64,000 bases of DNA, taken from contig NW_025064955.1 of NCBI RefSeq assembly GCF_019112545.1, positions 1 to 64,000 on the forward strand, in the 5' to 3' direction. The translations under genes were made by a program, and so were the position numbers. Of this stretch, positions 11,060 to 24,600 are shown piece after piece. The DNA comes from Guyanagaster necrorhizus. Lineage: Eukaryota > Basidiomycota > Agaricomycetes > Agaricales > Physalacriaceae. The notes below the pieces were generated by a model. That model searched no databases. It worked only from the letters and a program-made list of their open reading frames with translations, and was not told where the DNA came from. How positions within the stretch are numbered: position 1 is the first letter of the stretch; each line of letters starts with the position of its first letter.

Positions 11060-14000
11060 CATTCATCATTTTTAGTTTTCCCTGAGGTATTCTTGCACAG
11101 CATACTCGTGAGGGAGTACCGCAGAAACTCCTAATGTTACCATGGATATACTCGGTGCGCATCATTTTTCGTTGCAGTCTCCAAGACTGAGAATCATGCA
11201 TAGCCATCCATCAACATATCATTGTATACATTTAGCAAAGGTGAGTATATTATGATGTCTCTGTACGCCCCGCTGATGGACAGCATCTAGTATAACCTAA
11301 TATTACATATAACCTACCAAACGTCCAGTCCTATATGGCATTGGCTCGATATCCTGCATGATGCATAAGGCCGTGCTCGCCGCAAGAATACCAGATACAA
11401 TGCTGGTTCTAAGAAATATCCGAAGAACCGCAAGATGTCGTACAGGCCAATTAGAAATGACGTTTGACTGGACAATATCTTTGACCTTGGTATTCTTCAT
11501 AGCTCCTGGCGCGTTCCAAGGCGACAGCTGCTCTTTATTTCATGTACCCTTCTCTCTCTTTCAAATAAATGTGTAATGACCGACTTGTCCCCTTGTCTTT
11601 CCACATGCAAGATGGTTCGATGCGCCTGTCACCCTAGTTGGCGTTGTCTTCTTAGGATAGCTGTTCCTCATGTTGAAAAATGATCAAACTTTTCCGCTAC
11701 ATGCTTGAACTCTGCTTCTGTGATACTGGTTAGTCAGCATTTCCGAGGCGCTCTGCCTTCCCTCTATCCACCATGGGTATTGGCCTCGGCAGAGGGCTTG
11801 GAAGCAACGCTGAATGAGGTTTGTTCCGCCTAATGTAGCGATTAGTTCCCCCAGTGAAGGTTTTATCATAGCGAGCGCCGTAACTTGTATCTACCACGGA
11901 CACCGGTGTTGAGCGATCCATGAACAATGCATGCCAGGAGAGCATAGATCACCTGTAACGCCCCAATATAGCAGCGTTAACACGCGTTTTCCTTTTTCTT
12001 GAACACCGTTCAGATGAGGCAATGTCAGGTGACTAGGACACTTTTTCATATTGTCGACTCGACACGAATTCTTTGTGTTGTGACATCTAGGTCTTCACCC
12101 TAGTGCTTGTCGAGAAACTCGAAGCTTCATCCACCTGTGAATTATGCAGCTGTTCGGCTGTGGTAACGTCTTGGTAGAATGACCCCAGCAAAAGGCTGCA
12201 AGCAAATATTCATTTCCTTGACCTTTAAGGTACATCTAGTTATATTAGATGCATTCACGATGTAATTGTTAACATATGGTTTTCCAGTTTGCAATCCACG
12301 TATCACGATCGCGTTCGAGGTCCGATTACCCGCCGATGGCATGTGGAGGAGTTTCAAATGTAAAGCCTTTCTCTCAGAGTGTGGATTATCCAGCGTCTAG
12401 TACCTACTAAATCGTAATCGCAGAAGTCTGAGTGCACCAGCGGCAGGTTATTCCGCAAAGGGCATGTCAAATCGTTGCTGTAGCCGTTCTGGGTTATTTC
12501 TTGAACTTCATGTACTGAATCAGTTCGGGCAGGTTGGCTTCCTACACGCAGAACGCCCGCCGTAGTTCTTGATACGTGGAAGCAACGGCGGCTCGGATTG
12601 GAAGCGGAATGAAGGTTGGTATGGCATGGCATGAAATGCCGTGCGGATTCAGCCGCGATCGTAGAAACACGTGATCTCCCCCTCCCCCTCTGCTTTTGCT
12701 CCGCCAGCAGCAGCGAGCGTAGATACGGAACGCCTCGTTCGTGGATCTCCCGCCTTTGTACAAATAAAGCTGTTTCTTTCTCTACCCACCCACCCCCACC
12801 AATAAGAGCAAACCGAAATGGACACACAGACAGCAAAGTAGTCCAAAGAACTCTCGCAGCCGAGACGAAAGGAGACAGATACGGTAAAAGGTTGTCGTTT
12901 CAGCACAGGTTCGCCTCACCACTGGGATTCCGTACGATCTTCAGGAATTCTCTCCTCACACAGTTCGTGTTGTTAGAGTCTCCATTGTGCTAGCCCGTTA
13001 TCAGATTACCACACCGCACGTACACGCTACAATCCTCCTCTCGCTAATGTAACAAGATCACTGTCAACTTATACCGCTATGAATTCTTCATTTCAATTTA
13101 TCTATAAGTTTCTTCATGGTCTTCACAGGATAAAGAGCCACCATACTGATGCCTTGTACGGTATGGACGAGACGACGATGCGTCGTCCCAAAATTAATGT
13201 ACTCCTACGACCCAAGGGCAGGAACTAGTTCGCCTTGGTTCATTTAAATAGTCTCGTTCATCGCTTCAATGTCTGACTGCAGATGCATACAATGTCGCGG
13301 CGCGTTTCCAAATTGCTAAATACCAAGAATGGAATTTGCATTGAAAAGCAAGTAAAGAGAACAGACAAACAAAGCCACTGTGAATTGGACTTGAAATGGT
13401 TCTTTTCGCTATGGTTGTGAGACATATGTGCATCAGATCTTCTTTCGTGGCCTATAATAGAGGACAGATCGTCCATGCTTCCTATCGATAAAGTCCAAGA
13501 ATACGCGCAGCGACTTTACTGGCAAGATATATTGAATATATGACTGCCTGGAGATAGTCTCTCAGCGTGTACAATCCACAAGCGACTGGCTGTATTAAGT
13601 GTAGTTACGAGTAAGCGCATACAGTTCAACCGTCGCGGATGATATCCAGGATCCTTTTCCTCAGTCGGTTTCTACATACAGCGTGCAAAGTCGAAGTGCT
13701 AGTAATACGAAACTCCTCGGACTTGCGGTGATAACCAGGTACGGTAAGATCGTCATCGAGAAAATCAAACCGTACTCGTCTCGCAGAAATCCCTCACACT
13801 TACGCGGGAGAAGCTGCGCTTTTCTTGGAGTGCATGTGGCCAATAATCATCAGAGAAGCAGAATACAAATAACCCGTTTGCGGCATGAACGCCCGCGACG
13901 TAAGTCCGTAGATTAGACCGCTTCAATAGTAGAGCCTCTGGCCATATGGTTGGGACCGGGTCCACAGGATAAGCATTCGTTCCGAATCATGATAGAAGGT

Positions 14001-17000
14001 CCACATTCGAGCACTTTTCCTAACCATTGAATAGAGCGGGGAAAGACATCTGATGAGTCAATAAATACAGGAGAAATGCATGGTGCCATCTGGCTTAAGG
14101 ATTATAACGCCACCGATGTACTTCATTATGAATCTTTGGGAAAAGGTGCGACTTAGCTATCCTTCATTTGCAAAAGAGTGCATCATACTGATTCTCTTTG
14201 CCTGGTTGCCAGCCTTATGCCGTTGAGCTAAAAATAACAATCAGCAGTCATGCAGTTTGACTACGCAGATATTCTATAATACTTATCCTTCAATGCGCGG
14301 CGGCAGCGCGCCCTTTAATGCGTCAAATATCGTCTTTCTAGTTAGATATAAGATGTCCGTGTCCACAGAAATAACATACACCGTTCCTGATCAGGACCTT
14401 GCGCCGATTGCCAGTGCCAGTGCCGAAAAGCCTCTCCTGTAAGGACCGAAAATCACAGGTTACACAGATAGGAGAGTCTGGCACTCCTGGTAAGAAAATA
14501 TTTCGGTTCAATCAGAAACTGACGAAATGGGTGGATAACAAAAGAAAATTTGTCGAGGCATCTTGAACAGCGTCCACTGTCGAGAAACAAATCTGTTTCA
14601 ATCCGTAAGCTTCCAGGAAAACTTGAACCTCAAAGGTAATCACGACGCATTTTTTTGTGGAGAATGCCTGATAAAAATTCTATCTATATTCCAATCTTTC
14701 TCCCTTGCATTCCGACTCGGCAGAGTGGTCAGTGCCACCAACAGTGTCCGTCGAAAGTGTCAGTGACTCTGGACTCTCTTAGCGGCTGTGCATGTCACAT
14801 TATGGCCAACCTGTCCGGACTCCGCAAATCGCAGCACGTCATGTCTTCTTCCACTGATTCGATTCTACTCACTGATTCTTGGTGACTATTTTCTGCTACC
14901 AAGATACTACCTGTCACTCACTGAAAATGGTCTAGAGAGATCTGGGCATGGCACGGCTTTCCTAGGCTGACACTTAACTGACACCAATGGAAAGAGTCCG
15001 AGCCTGAGGAACAATTTCGCCGTCTGCCGACCCCCATTCGCTTCTATGTATTACAATCGAGTTGAGCTGCAGGATATTTCTTTATGCAAGCCTTTATCCA
15101 AGAAATATCATCTCGTAAAACTATCTGACGGATAAATCAGAATTTATTGTAGTGTCTGTATCCTCACTCTACTCACCCTCATCCCCTCCCATGTACAAGG
15201 GGTATATGGATATATTTTCGTCTGGCTAACCATTTTAGCCTATTAGAATGCTAAATTTGTGCGGCCGGATGTTTCTTTTTAAAATTACACATCACGAACC
15301 TGTTCTCTAGACTCTGTCAGTCCTGAATTCTCTCCGTTGGGAGCGTTCGCACGGTCCGGTTCCTCCGAGATCACGTGTTACATTGCCGTAGATTCCCGCT
15401 TGTCCGTAGTTATAACCGAGACTATCACTATCCATTGCCGATTCCCTCTCTTGGACCTAGCGATACGGTTCCACCGTCTTTACGTTTTATTAGTATATCG
15501 AATGGACTATATCAACATTTATTACGTGTTAATCCGGATTCCTCATTCGATTGCGGAAGGCCGAAGATGACTATCAATGTCACATCGTCAAGTATCATTG
15601 ATGTCTCACCCACGATGCCGAAATGTAGGTGGCAGTAGGCGTATACTTCTCCCACAAAACGGCTTGATATCCCTGAGACTGTCACTGCCACCGTAAATCC
15701 CTATCCTCTCCGCATCTTTCGCACTTGTCAAACCACAGCGCCCAAAGCGTTATCCCTGCAGGCCCGACCCCTTCTGATGCAAAGCACTAGTCTCTCTCGG
15801 ATGTTCGCTAATTCCCTCCCAGAATACAGTACTCATATATTTTACTAATGCATTTACGGCCTCTATTGCTCGTTCCACATGACTGGGCTCTCATATAAAA
15901 CATTTTTATATACGGAATGTCTTCGGAACTTCCGACACTTCGGTGACTTCCTGAGGGAAGTGAAAGGCGAATGTGCCCTCCCCTTGGGCACTCAATTACA
16001 GAATTGTATCCTTCAAGCGGTTCCGAGAAGATCTAGCTGACTCTATGATCCACGGTCCACATTATGCCCGCGGAAAGATCACATACTAGATCTCGTTCGA
16101 ATTTAAAAATTTCACGGATTGTAAATTCTGGTCTACGAGTAAGGAACATTCATCCAACGGTAGATTCGGCTCCTGCCCCGATGATCTTGATTTCTGATAT
16201 TCATCCTTCTCCCAGCCTCTGGCGAAGTTCACATCAAACTTTTTTTTGCACGGCCCATTTTCTTGGATCTTGTTGATATCAATATGGTCACCCGTGGGTG
16301 GGTCATTGGACCTCGGGTTGGACAGCCAAAATAAACGCACACCGAAGGCAGGATCGGAGACCTGGAGGAGGATAGAAGGAACAGGGAGCCAGGGGTTCAG
16401 TTTAGTGTCACGTCGATGTTCGTTGTTTGAAAAGGGCCTATCTCGAGAGAGCCCAGACAGGAAGTCGTATTCAGTATTTGTAAATAAAATTTGGCTGACT
16501 TTCTGCGAACAATGAATAGAAAGGTATGTGTATTTGTGAGGGCTATATGCCACATCTTGCTAAAGTCAATCATTCACCCGGGATGCTACAGGCACCGGAC
16601 CCATGCTATAAAAGATAGAAGTCAAGGTCTGGATCATCAGAATACGTTATGTCTCAGACTTGGCTGGGGGGAGAAGGATTGGCCGAGAGAAACTCCACTC
16701 CATACTAGTTTTCCATGCTCTATTCAGGAACGATAAATTTGTTGAAAAACAATTGTAGGTTAATACTACAGCTCGTGGTCCTCGAATTGTCTAGAAGACC
16801 TCCGGGATAAGCATATCTGTGTGAAGTTAGCTGTTTGTGGAATGTGACGGCGTTGGAAAGCGTAAACCTATCCCACTTGCCTTGGGACCTTGGTTCGCTT
16901 CCAGTGAATGTGCGATTATGTATGACGGACGCATATGTCGGGGGAAATTCGTGAGGTCAACAACGTCATTCCAGGCACAGTAGAGACAGTTAAACCTAAA

Positions 17001-20000
17001 ATCCTTCACAGAATTTTCTCGACGTTGGAGCCTCCGCACCAAACTGCCTCAGCACGGAACAGTAGTCAGTGAAGTTAGGCAAATTGGACGTTGAAGAATA
17101 ATAATAGAATTTATCTCTAACACCCGGTCCAGATTTAACCGCGGATATAATTACAAAAGGAAAGCACAAATCCCGGACCAATTTTCCAGCTTAAGAATGG
17201 GAATAAGTATCAGGGCATACCTTGGAGAAAAAAGGATGAGCTGCATAGCTCACAACCAGAGTGCAACGTATTTGAATATTATGATCCATCCTCTCGAAGC
17301 AAGAACAGCCTTGGCTGTGTTCCGTATCGTGTTCACCTGATTCGCCTTGTGTTCTCATCAATGTTATGGCCGGAAAACAGCATGTCTTGAAGGTTTCTAT
17401 GCTGAACCGGGCGGAGGCATTTGTTCCGATTACTGATCTCACCATATTGACCTTGACCTTGTCATCTTGGCGGCAACTTGGTCGTAAACTGTCCAAACAT
17501 ATGAAAGGTTTCTAGTGAACACGAGTTTCAATTTTGTGCTCGATTGCTGCGCGGTTACCTTGGAACGTGTTTCAGAGCGACCAAGATCGACCAGTACGGA
17601 AAAACAAGAACTATCAGCACAAGTTAAATAAGACCTATATTTGATAGAAGAAAGCTAAGAAAAGGCTCTTAAGACCTTGCTAAAGTAAAGGCTGGGACTT
17701 ACGGAGATAAGAGCAAGTTACCTGAGCCAAATATTCTTCGAAGTATTGTGTCCGAGAAGTTGCAAGGGAAGTTCTTCGACGAGCCAGACTGCTCGATAAT
17801 CTTGCCATGTTTGATAAAATCCTCAGCGGCTCGGAGAAGAAATTCCGAGTTACGTAAGGATTCCCTCCAAAGAGCAGAGTTTGGCAACATAAATCAAATA
17901 GCTGGTCGTCCAACGGTGCCCTCTGATTATCTCGGAAAGGTCGCGCAGGCGACGTTAAGTTGAAAAATAGAGTAGCGGTGTGGCAGTCCAGCAGAACTTT
18001 ATGTGAGATATAGCACAAAAAATTCTTCATGGTCGGAATCATCACTGACACCGTTACTCAACGTTCAATACATATCTTCACATCCTGCTGCGCCGCTGTC
18101 ATGACTATGCTCCTTTCTGTGGAGATCCTCAGCTGACCTCCCAAGCCCGACGCCACCAGCCCCCCGTAGACGAGGCCTTTCAGATTTCTTTACTAGGCGC
18201 CGGAATGTCCTTTTGAATTTCTAAGCAAACCAGGCAACTAGACGCGATGCTGGATGGGAAATATAGACAAGTGCTCTGCAGGTCCCTCAGACGGCGCTTT
18301 TTACCAAGTATTCAAAAATCACAACCGCTACTTCGCCCACTTTCCAGCCCCTTCCTTCTGCTGACAATACCGTGATTTGTCCAAGCTGCGCACTTGAAAA
18401 CATTCTTCGATAATACATGATTGGTAGATATTCTTGTTCTGAAGGCGCACAAGAATCCATTTGTTTATCTATTCTTGTCATTATTACATCAAGGACCGCT
18501 TCCCCAATCTCGTGCTTCGTCCAATTCGAATTTCATAGGCTACCCGAAGGCGGTTCGACTCAGACCTCCGAGTCTAATCAAACTGCGCAAACTGTTCACC
18601 GGCCTCATCTGAGGGAAGTCGTCCGGGAACGGTCTAGTAACAAATCCGGCTTTCCCCTTCAATTCATCTTACTTCTTAACCCGTTTTAGGCATCAGCATA
18701 GAGATCCCGAAACTTTTCTTCCCGGTATATGGCCCGTCAGCTGAGTATGTCCTAAAAATGTGCGTCACTGGAAATGATAAAAGGGCAAGGGACGTTTCCT
18801 CAGTCAAGTTCCCAACTCGTACTTACGCCCTCTCGCCCTCTACTACTAATCTATGTGCACATCATCATCATCCTCTATCCCAGTCCCGGGACACGAATCT
18901 TCGTATACGAGACTGTCCTCGAGTACATTGGAGCCGACCGGTAGAACCAACGAGCCCCAGTGCTGTCATTGTGGGTGGAGGGGCTCTCACGCTCCAGGAT
19001 GCCCTTTCAAGTCATGAGTTGAATCCCAATTCCGTGCGCTCTTCTATCTTCTTCTTTAACCTCGCTTATCGCCACCCCTCGTCATCAGACACCTCACTAC
19101 GTTTTGACAAGAATCGCTATATTTCTTTTCTGTTATCACTATCTTCTTTTATCCTGTTGTACACTTGTTTTCGCACGCTATTTCCGTCCCTGCCCTTCTT
19201 CTGTCGTTATTTATTCCATATCTTAGAGTTGTAATAACGTCAATTTTGTCCTGCTGCGAACTAATAGTACAACTGTATTGAGCCCGAGATCGTACCTGTT
19301 TATTTCATTTTGAGTTCTTCTATTCGTCAAACACTACTTGGAACACACGAAGAAAACTCCCTGTGAGCATTTTCCCACAGGCCGCTATTCAGTTCAAGTT
19401 CGATTTATCTCCGAAGAAGAAATGTCCTTGATCTGTGGTTCGCCTCCCAACTCGGCACTCGGAGCAAGAACCTAACCAGAGAATACCGGCGAGTTGCCCT
19501 CAGCTCCGCAATCGCCATGGCCATAATCGAGCCAGCCTTCACCTACCCTTCGACGCACTCTGGGCGTTACCTACTGGGCTACTAATTACCGCGACAATCC
19601 GTTCTACCAGTACATCCACATGACAGATTCTCGAGGTTATTGAGCCCTTTTGAATTCAAACGCTACTCTAACTAAAACATTCGCAGTCGGACTCCCTACA
19701 CGATAACCGATTCCCACACTACTCATTATGCTACTAATTACTGGCCCAATCACGCCACCAGATTACGAGGTGTTTGGGTCCTTTCGGATTTGGATTCTAC
19801 TCTAACAAACGAAAAGCCAATTCCCACACTTACTGTCCCTCAACCCTTTTGTCGTCAGTGTTTTTTTTCGGGCCGGGAGCAGAAATATAGGAGCCAGATA
19901 CTCCAGTCTCGTTCTAAAAATGAAATGCCGTGCACAGTTGATTCCAGGTGGAATGGGTTTCAGGGTCGTCCTCAAACCTGGCGTACAGCAACTTCTATAA

Positions 20001-20500
20001 TTATTATTCCACCAGACTGACCGAATTTGTATTCGCGGAGACAGCCCGCATCTAAATATACGTTCGTGATGAGAATAGGAAACGCAGCAGAAATAGTTTT
20101 TCAGAACAACGACATCCCTCGAGATCAATTATTCTCAAGGGCAATATATACTCAAGATTAAAGTGACACTGTCAGTCGTATCTACGCCATGAAGGAAATA
20201 CCATATTGTGCTTTGCACCACCAGTGCCATGGAGGAGGCCTACGGAGTATATGATAACTATAACTGAGGCGAGGATAATTGATAGCAAGAGCGAAATACA
20301 GCAGAAATAGTCTTCCACAGTGACGATCTTACAGGGCAATTTTCATATATCCCCCATGGTGATATCGGCGCTTTGCGCGGATTCCTGCGCAGTGAAATCC
20401 AAGTCCGTAACAGAAGAAACAATAAAGGATAGAATCAATTCAGTCTCCGTAAGGGAGTCGTCCTCGAACTGAGATGTCAATAATAATCAGAACCCGAGTC
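11060..20500. other. long stretch with no supportable gene
   Basis: About 9.4 kb with only short frames (at most about 160 codons) on both strands, none showing a recognisable domain or a set of phase-consistent exons. CpG density is ordinary and no LTR, terminal inverted repeat or transposase was recognised, so it is not like the CpG-poor transposon blocks. It contains one dispersed-repeat landmark at 15614-15643 (see below). Intron-rich lineage-specific genes or non-coding RNAs could be hidden here. Confidence 0.5.
15614..15643 (+). repeat. dispersed repeat landmark, copy at 15.6 kb
   Basis: The word GCCGAAATGTAGGTG followed by GCAGTAGGCGT occurs here on the plus strand. The same roughly 30-nt block recurs on the minus strand at 40507-40536 (about 28 of 30 identical) and on the plus strand at 50680-50709 in diverged form. 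The flanks are only weakly alignable here. It marks an old multi-copy family that I cannot name. Confidence 0.55.
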
Positions 20501-20517
20501 CCATACAGCGCACATGC

Positions 20518-21674
20518 CTACAGCTTCGCATTCACGCTAGGGTTCTGCCATACCGGGAGCCGTTTCTATTGTTCGATATGTCAGCATCACTAGGTCAAGA
20601 AAGATACAAAGCTCACTTCAATAAACGCCCTCAAGCCCTCCTGGTACAAGGTCAGCTAGACATGGATAGAAATGAAAGACGAAATTGCCTTCAAGTTTTC
20701 TCCGCCAATGAAAAGCCCACTACTCTCTGAACTCCATGCTGCATTCAACACGGAGCGATTGCTGCCTTCAGCGAGAATGAGCGCTCTCTTCGTAGCTTGT
20801 ACCGAATCGGGAGAGCATCTCTCGACTAGTTCCTTGGCATATCCGAGGGCTGTCGGCAAGACAGAAGATGGAGGCGTTAAGGTATTGATACTAATCACAG
20901 ACAACATCAGAGAAAAAAATAATTGATAAGCCCGAACAGTGACTCACAAACCGAACCTCTCATAACCTTCCTTTGCCGTAATCGTCTTACCAAGGAGCAG
21001 CATCTCACTAGCTCGCTAAGAAAATGACGGACATTGAGCGCGAACCTCCACTAATGTGAAGCGATCAAGTAAATACCTGATGTCCAGCAATCTGTGTTAA
21101 CCGAGGTATACCTGAAAATACAATGAAGATCAATGAAGCCAATCAACCCTGGTCGACGCAACGCACCTCCTTGAAGAGCCCCTACACCCCTCCTCACCTC
21201 CGGCAAAGCAAACTTTGCATTCTCATCTGCGACGACAAGGTCGCAATTTAACAAAATCTCCATCCCCCCACCGTATGCACCGCCATTAACAGCAGCAATG
21301 ATAGGTTTGGCAGTGAGTCTTCTAGAGATACTCGCAAATCCAAACTTATTCGCACTGATATCCGCCTGATCGGTCGACGGAGCAGAGACAAGACGGCTAT
21401 CCCACCCCTTCAGATCCGCCCCAGCACAGAACATGCGTCCAGCCCCTGTCAAAACCAGAACCCTAAATTGACGTCAGAACGGAACCAAAACTGAGGAGAG
21501 GACAGACCACAGCTTGGTCTCGCGCTCAAACCAATCGAGTACGGTGCGCAGCTCATCCGCGAGCTCCACGGTGACCGAATTGAGGGCATCGGGACGGTTC
21601 AGGGTAAGCAGGAGGACGTGGGGGGAGGGGAAGCCGAGGACGAGCTCTGATGAATGAGGGGGTTGCGAGGGCAT
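20518..21674 (-). CDS. enoyl-CoA hydratase/isomerase (crotonase family)
   Basis: Seven exons (21674-21508, 21462-21167, 21111-21077, 21015-20948, 20890-20689, 20640-20617, 20565-20518) total 840 nt and give 279 residues with every phase consistent. The protein starts MPSQPPHSSELVLGF and has the crotonase fold signatures: TLNRPDALN near residue 30, the oxyanion-hole loop FCAGADLKGW (67-76), GGAYGGGMEI with the first catalytic Glu (about 124), and FALPEVRRGVGALQGG with the second (about 144). It continues IPRLTQIAGHQ, EMLLLGKTIT, ERFGFINTLTP and ends VWQNPSVNAKL. The family hydrates enoyl-CoA in fatty-acid or branched-chain amino-acid breakdown. I see no clear N-terminal targeting sequence and the C-terminus is not a standard SKL, so mitochondrial versus peroxisomal location is open. 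The fifth intron (20641-20688) begins GC rather than GT. A start 18 codons upstream (MSDQP) is possible. Confidence 0.9.
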
Positions 21675-21699
21675 GGTGGGGAAAACGGATAATGGATGA

Positions 21700-24600
21700 T
21701 CACACTTTCTGATCGGTTGATCGGACATCGGACCGGGGTACCGAGCACAGGATGACTCGGACCCTTTTTGGTAACAACTTGGTAATTGAGCAGCAAACTC
21801 ATAAGGCACTCCAGAACGTAGGAATTTTTTATCTTAACTAGGGAGTGCATTATTCCACCCCAGCTCCCTGGTTACTACCCGTGAATTTTTTGTTTTACTA
21901 AGCCTTATCGCATAATCAGAGATTCCCTCTCCTCTGTCTTGCGTTCCAAGATGACCTCGTGAGTTAAATATTCAGTTTTTATGCTAAAGTCCGATCCAGC
22001 GTGCCCTGTATTCGACGAAGAAAGTAAGGCTACTTGACAGCTGATGCGAAGCTGAGTAAGTCGACGAAAAAGAACAATCAGAATGAAAGCGACTGTCTCA
22101 TACATACAGAAACATTGGAGCATCGAGGAGGACCCCGAGTATGTGATGTCGACCTGACGCGATACAAGACCGGCAGGCATTACACCCGCAGCCGGCGGAA
22201 GTCGTCAGTCCCAAAGCCGGCCGCAGGGACAGGAAGGCTGGCAGATAAAACGACCTTCCGTCTCAATCAAGAGTGGTGTTGAAAATCATATACCAGAAAG
22301 GGTCATACTTAGAGACGGATCGGCGAAGAATATAATTCACATCTTATAACCTGTTATTCCGATGCAATGGCCGAGATCCATTCGTCGTCCAGAGAAATCA
22401 TAGAGATATACCTTTATTGGTCGTCCAAAAGTGCCGGTGGTCAATGGAGAAAGAGCCTGTATATGCGTGGAACAAATAATCTCACGAGTACGCTGGCAGT
22501 CGTATCATCAGATGCTTGAGAAGAGCTCGTCGTGATGTGAATTGATGTTTCCCTGCTAGCAATACCTCAGAGGCATCCCAATAAATCGGATACGGATGCT
22601 ATAAGCACTTTGAGTACAGATACTATGTTCGTGGCACCGTTTCGGTGGGGTGGAGTTGTTCTCATAACTGCAGCTCTTCCTCGATAGTGCTGGGAATGTT
22701 GAATAGAGGGCTTGGCGAAGGGGAGTGGAATTCATTTCATTGTGGGGATAGAAGAATAGCACTTAGGTTGATAACGGATTTGTACTCTGCACCGGGCGAA
22801 TCTGAGAATAGGGAATAGGGACGCGGGATAGGAATTCCTACCCATGAAACTGAAGTGCCGTCAATGACTGGAGGTAGGTTTCACAATACGGAGTTGACTA
22901 TCCGAGGTCAGAATACCAAGGGAGACAAATTTGGACGACCGGTCCTCAGTCACATTCAGATCTGTCCTTGGAAAGCGGGAGATCAGGTCGGAGTCGAGAG
23001 GTTGTGGATTTGTATTCATACCTTTTTATGGGAGCGTACTGGAGTCGTAATTTCCACCTGTTGGGACAGAGATATCAACTAAATTACATCCGGGAAGATT
23101 CGTGATGAAAGGTCTTTCGCGGTCAAAATGGAATCAATATTGAGAGCTATGAGAAAGAAAGAGAAATGAAAGGATGATATTGTGAATGAGACTCAGTATT
23201 ACAATGGACATAGACGGGACTTCGTTCCCAGACGAGTCTTCCTGATGTCGCCTTCGTCAAACAGACCCGAGTATACAAAGAATCCGTGAAGATTATCTAC
23301 TCCATAATGCATGCTATTGGTTAAATCGATACAAACAGAAGGGAACACTCACAAGGACCACTATAATAATAACGTTCGGTGATAAAAAGTGAGCAACGAA
23401 CGATTCTTGTACGTTCCGGTCTATACACGAGGATGAGAAGCATGCTACTCAACCAAGGCCCTGATTTCAAGAGATCAGGGTCACACATGCAGGCTGTGGT
23501 TTACAAACTCACTGCTCTGAGAAGAAACTCATGAAGCACCATAAGGACCAGAGATTCGCCAGCGAAAATTAACACATTCCATATCCTCGTTCGTTCAAGC
23601 GCTGAGAGTAACTATGCTGGAGCGTATGTAAATAACGAGCAGCCGAATTCCTTTGGAAAAGAATATCATCTGCACGAAATATCTAATTGCATGTCATGTG
23701 TTCGTTACTACAGAGACATTAGCAATGCTTACTGTTGGGCCTGAATCAGTTTCCAATCCTCTTCACCGAAGGTAAGTATGAACTTACGGCGTCGGGAAGT
23801 ATCCGTGAGAAGAGTTTGCTGACAGCGGGAGCGTACGTGGGAGAAGGCGGATGCGGATTCAGATCGTAGCACGTGTCTGTTTAGGGGCAGGTAGACATAG
23901 AGCGCACGTCTCCGCAGCTAGACGACACAATCAATCCATTCCACCTACCATAGTCTGTGAGGCGTTCCAACAGTTGGATCCATCTCTGGATGTCGGGACT
24001 TCAGCCAAATTCCGTTCGAGAGAAATCCTAGACAAGAAACCCATTGCGCAGATCTCCAGTACCTATCCGTCCGCGTTCACGAGAGACGGAAGCGCTTACT
24101 TTCCAGTATCGTACTTTGCGGAACTCTGGTCCAAGGTGTGACGTTACATCGTTAGCGATGAAATTCGTGGTTGTCAAAGGAATATCCAACATCGGAACCA
24201 TCAGTGTACCCACTGAGACTGCCATACAACCATGAACCGAGCGCTGAACTCACACGTGTCAAATCTAGGCTTCTGTTGGTTGTTTTCTGATCGTGTGAAG
24301 TGGTAGTGGTAACAGGTACAACTGTATATTTTAGCACATCATCAAGGATCTAGGATCAAGGACAGGGCGATCAGGGATGGGGTGAATCAAGTTAGCCAGG
24401 GAAACGGAGGACCACGACCACGCTACCGATCGTCATAGAATTTACACAGAGTCGAGAAAGGCCTGTGCGATTGAAAGGTCTTGCGTCGAGGTGTCGAACA
24501 CATAGGTGGCACTCTTGGACCCAGGTGATAGATCAAGGGCTGGACTCTGCAAAGAGCGACATTAGGAGCGAAAAGTCAGCGAATTGCTCCGTGGCACGCG

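Noticed and set aside
16086..16553. 155-codon open frame (-)
   Set aside because: No family resemblance and no neighbouring exons with matching phase; overlapping frames on the other strand are equally open.
18758..19234. 158-codon open frame (+)
   Set aside because: No recognisable domain, biased towards Ser/His/Phe runs, and no homologous exon context; probably a chance frame.
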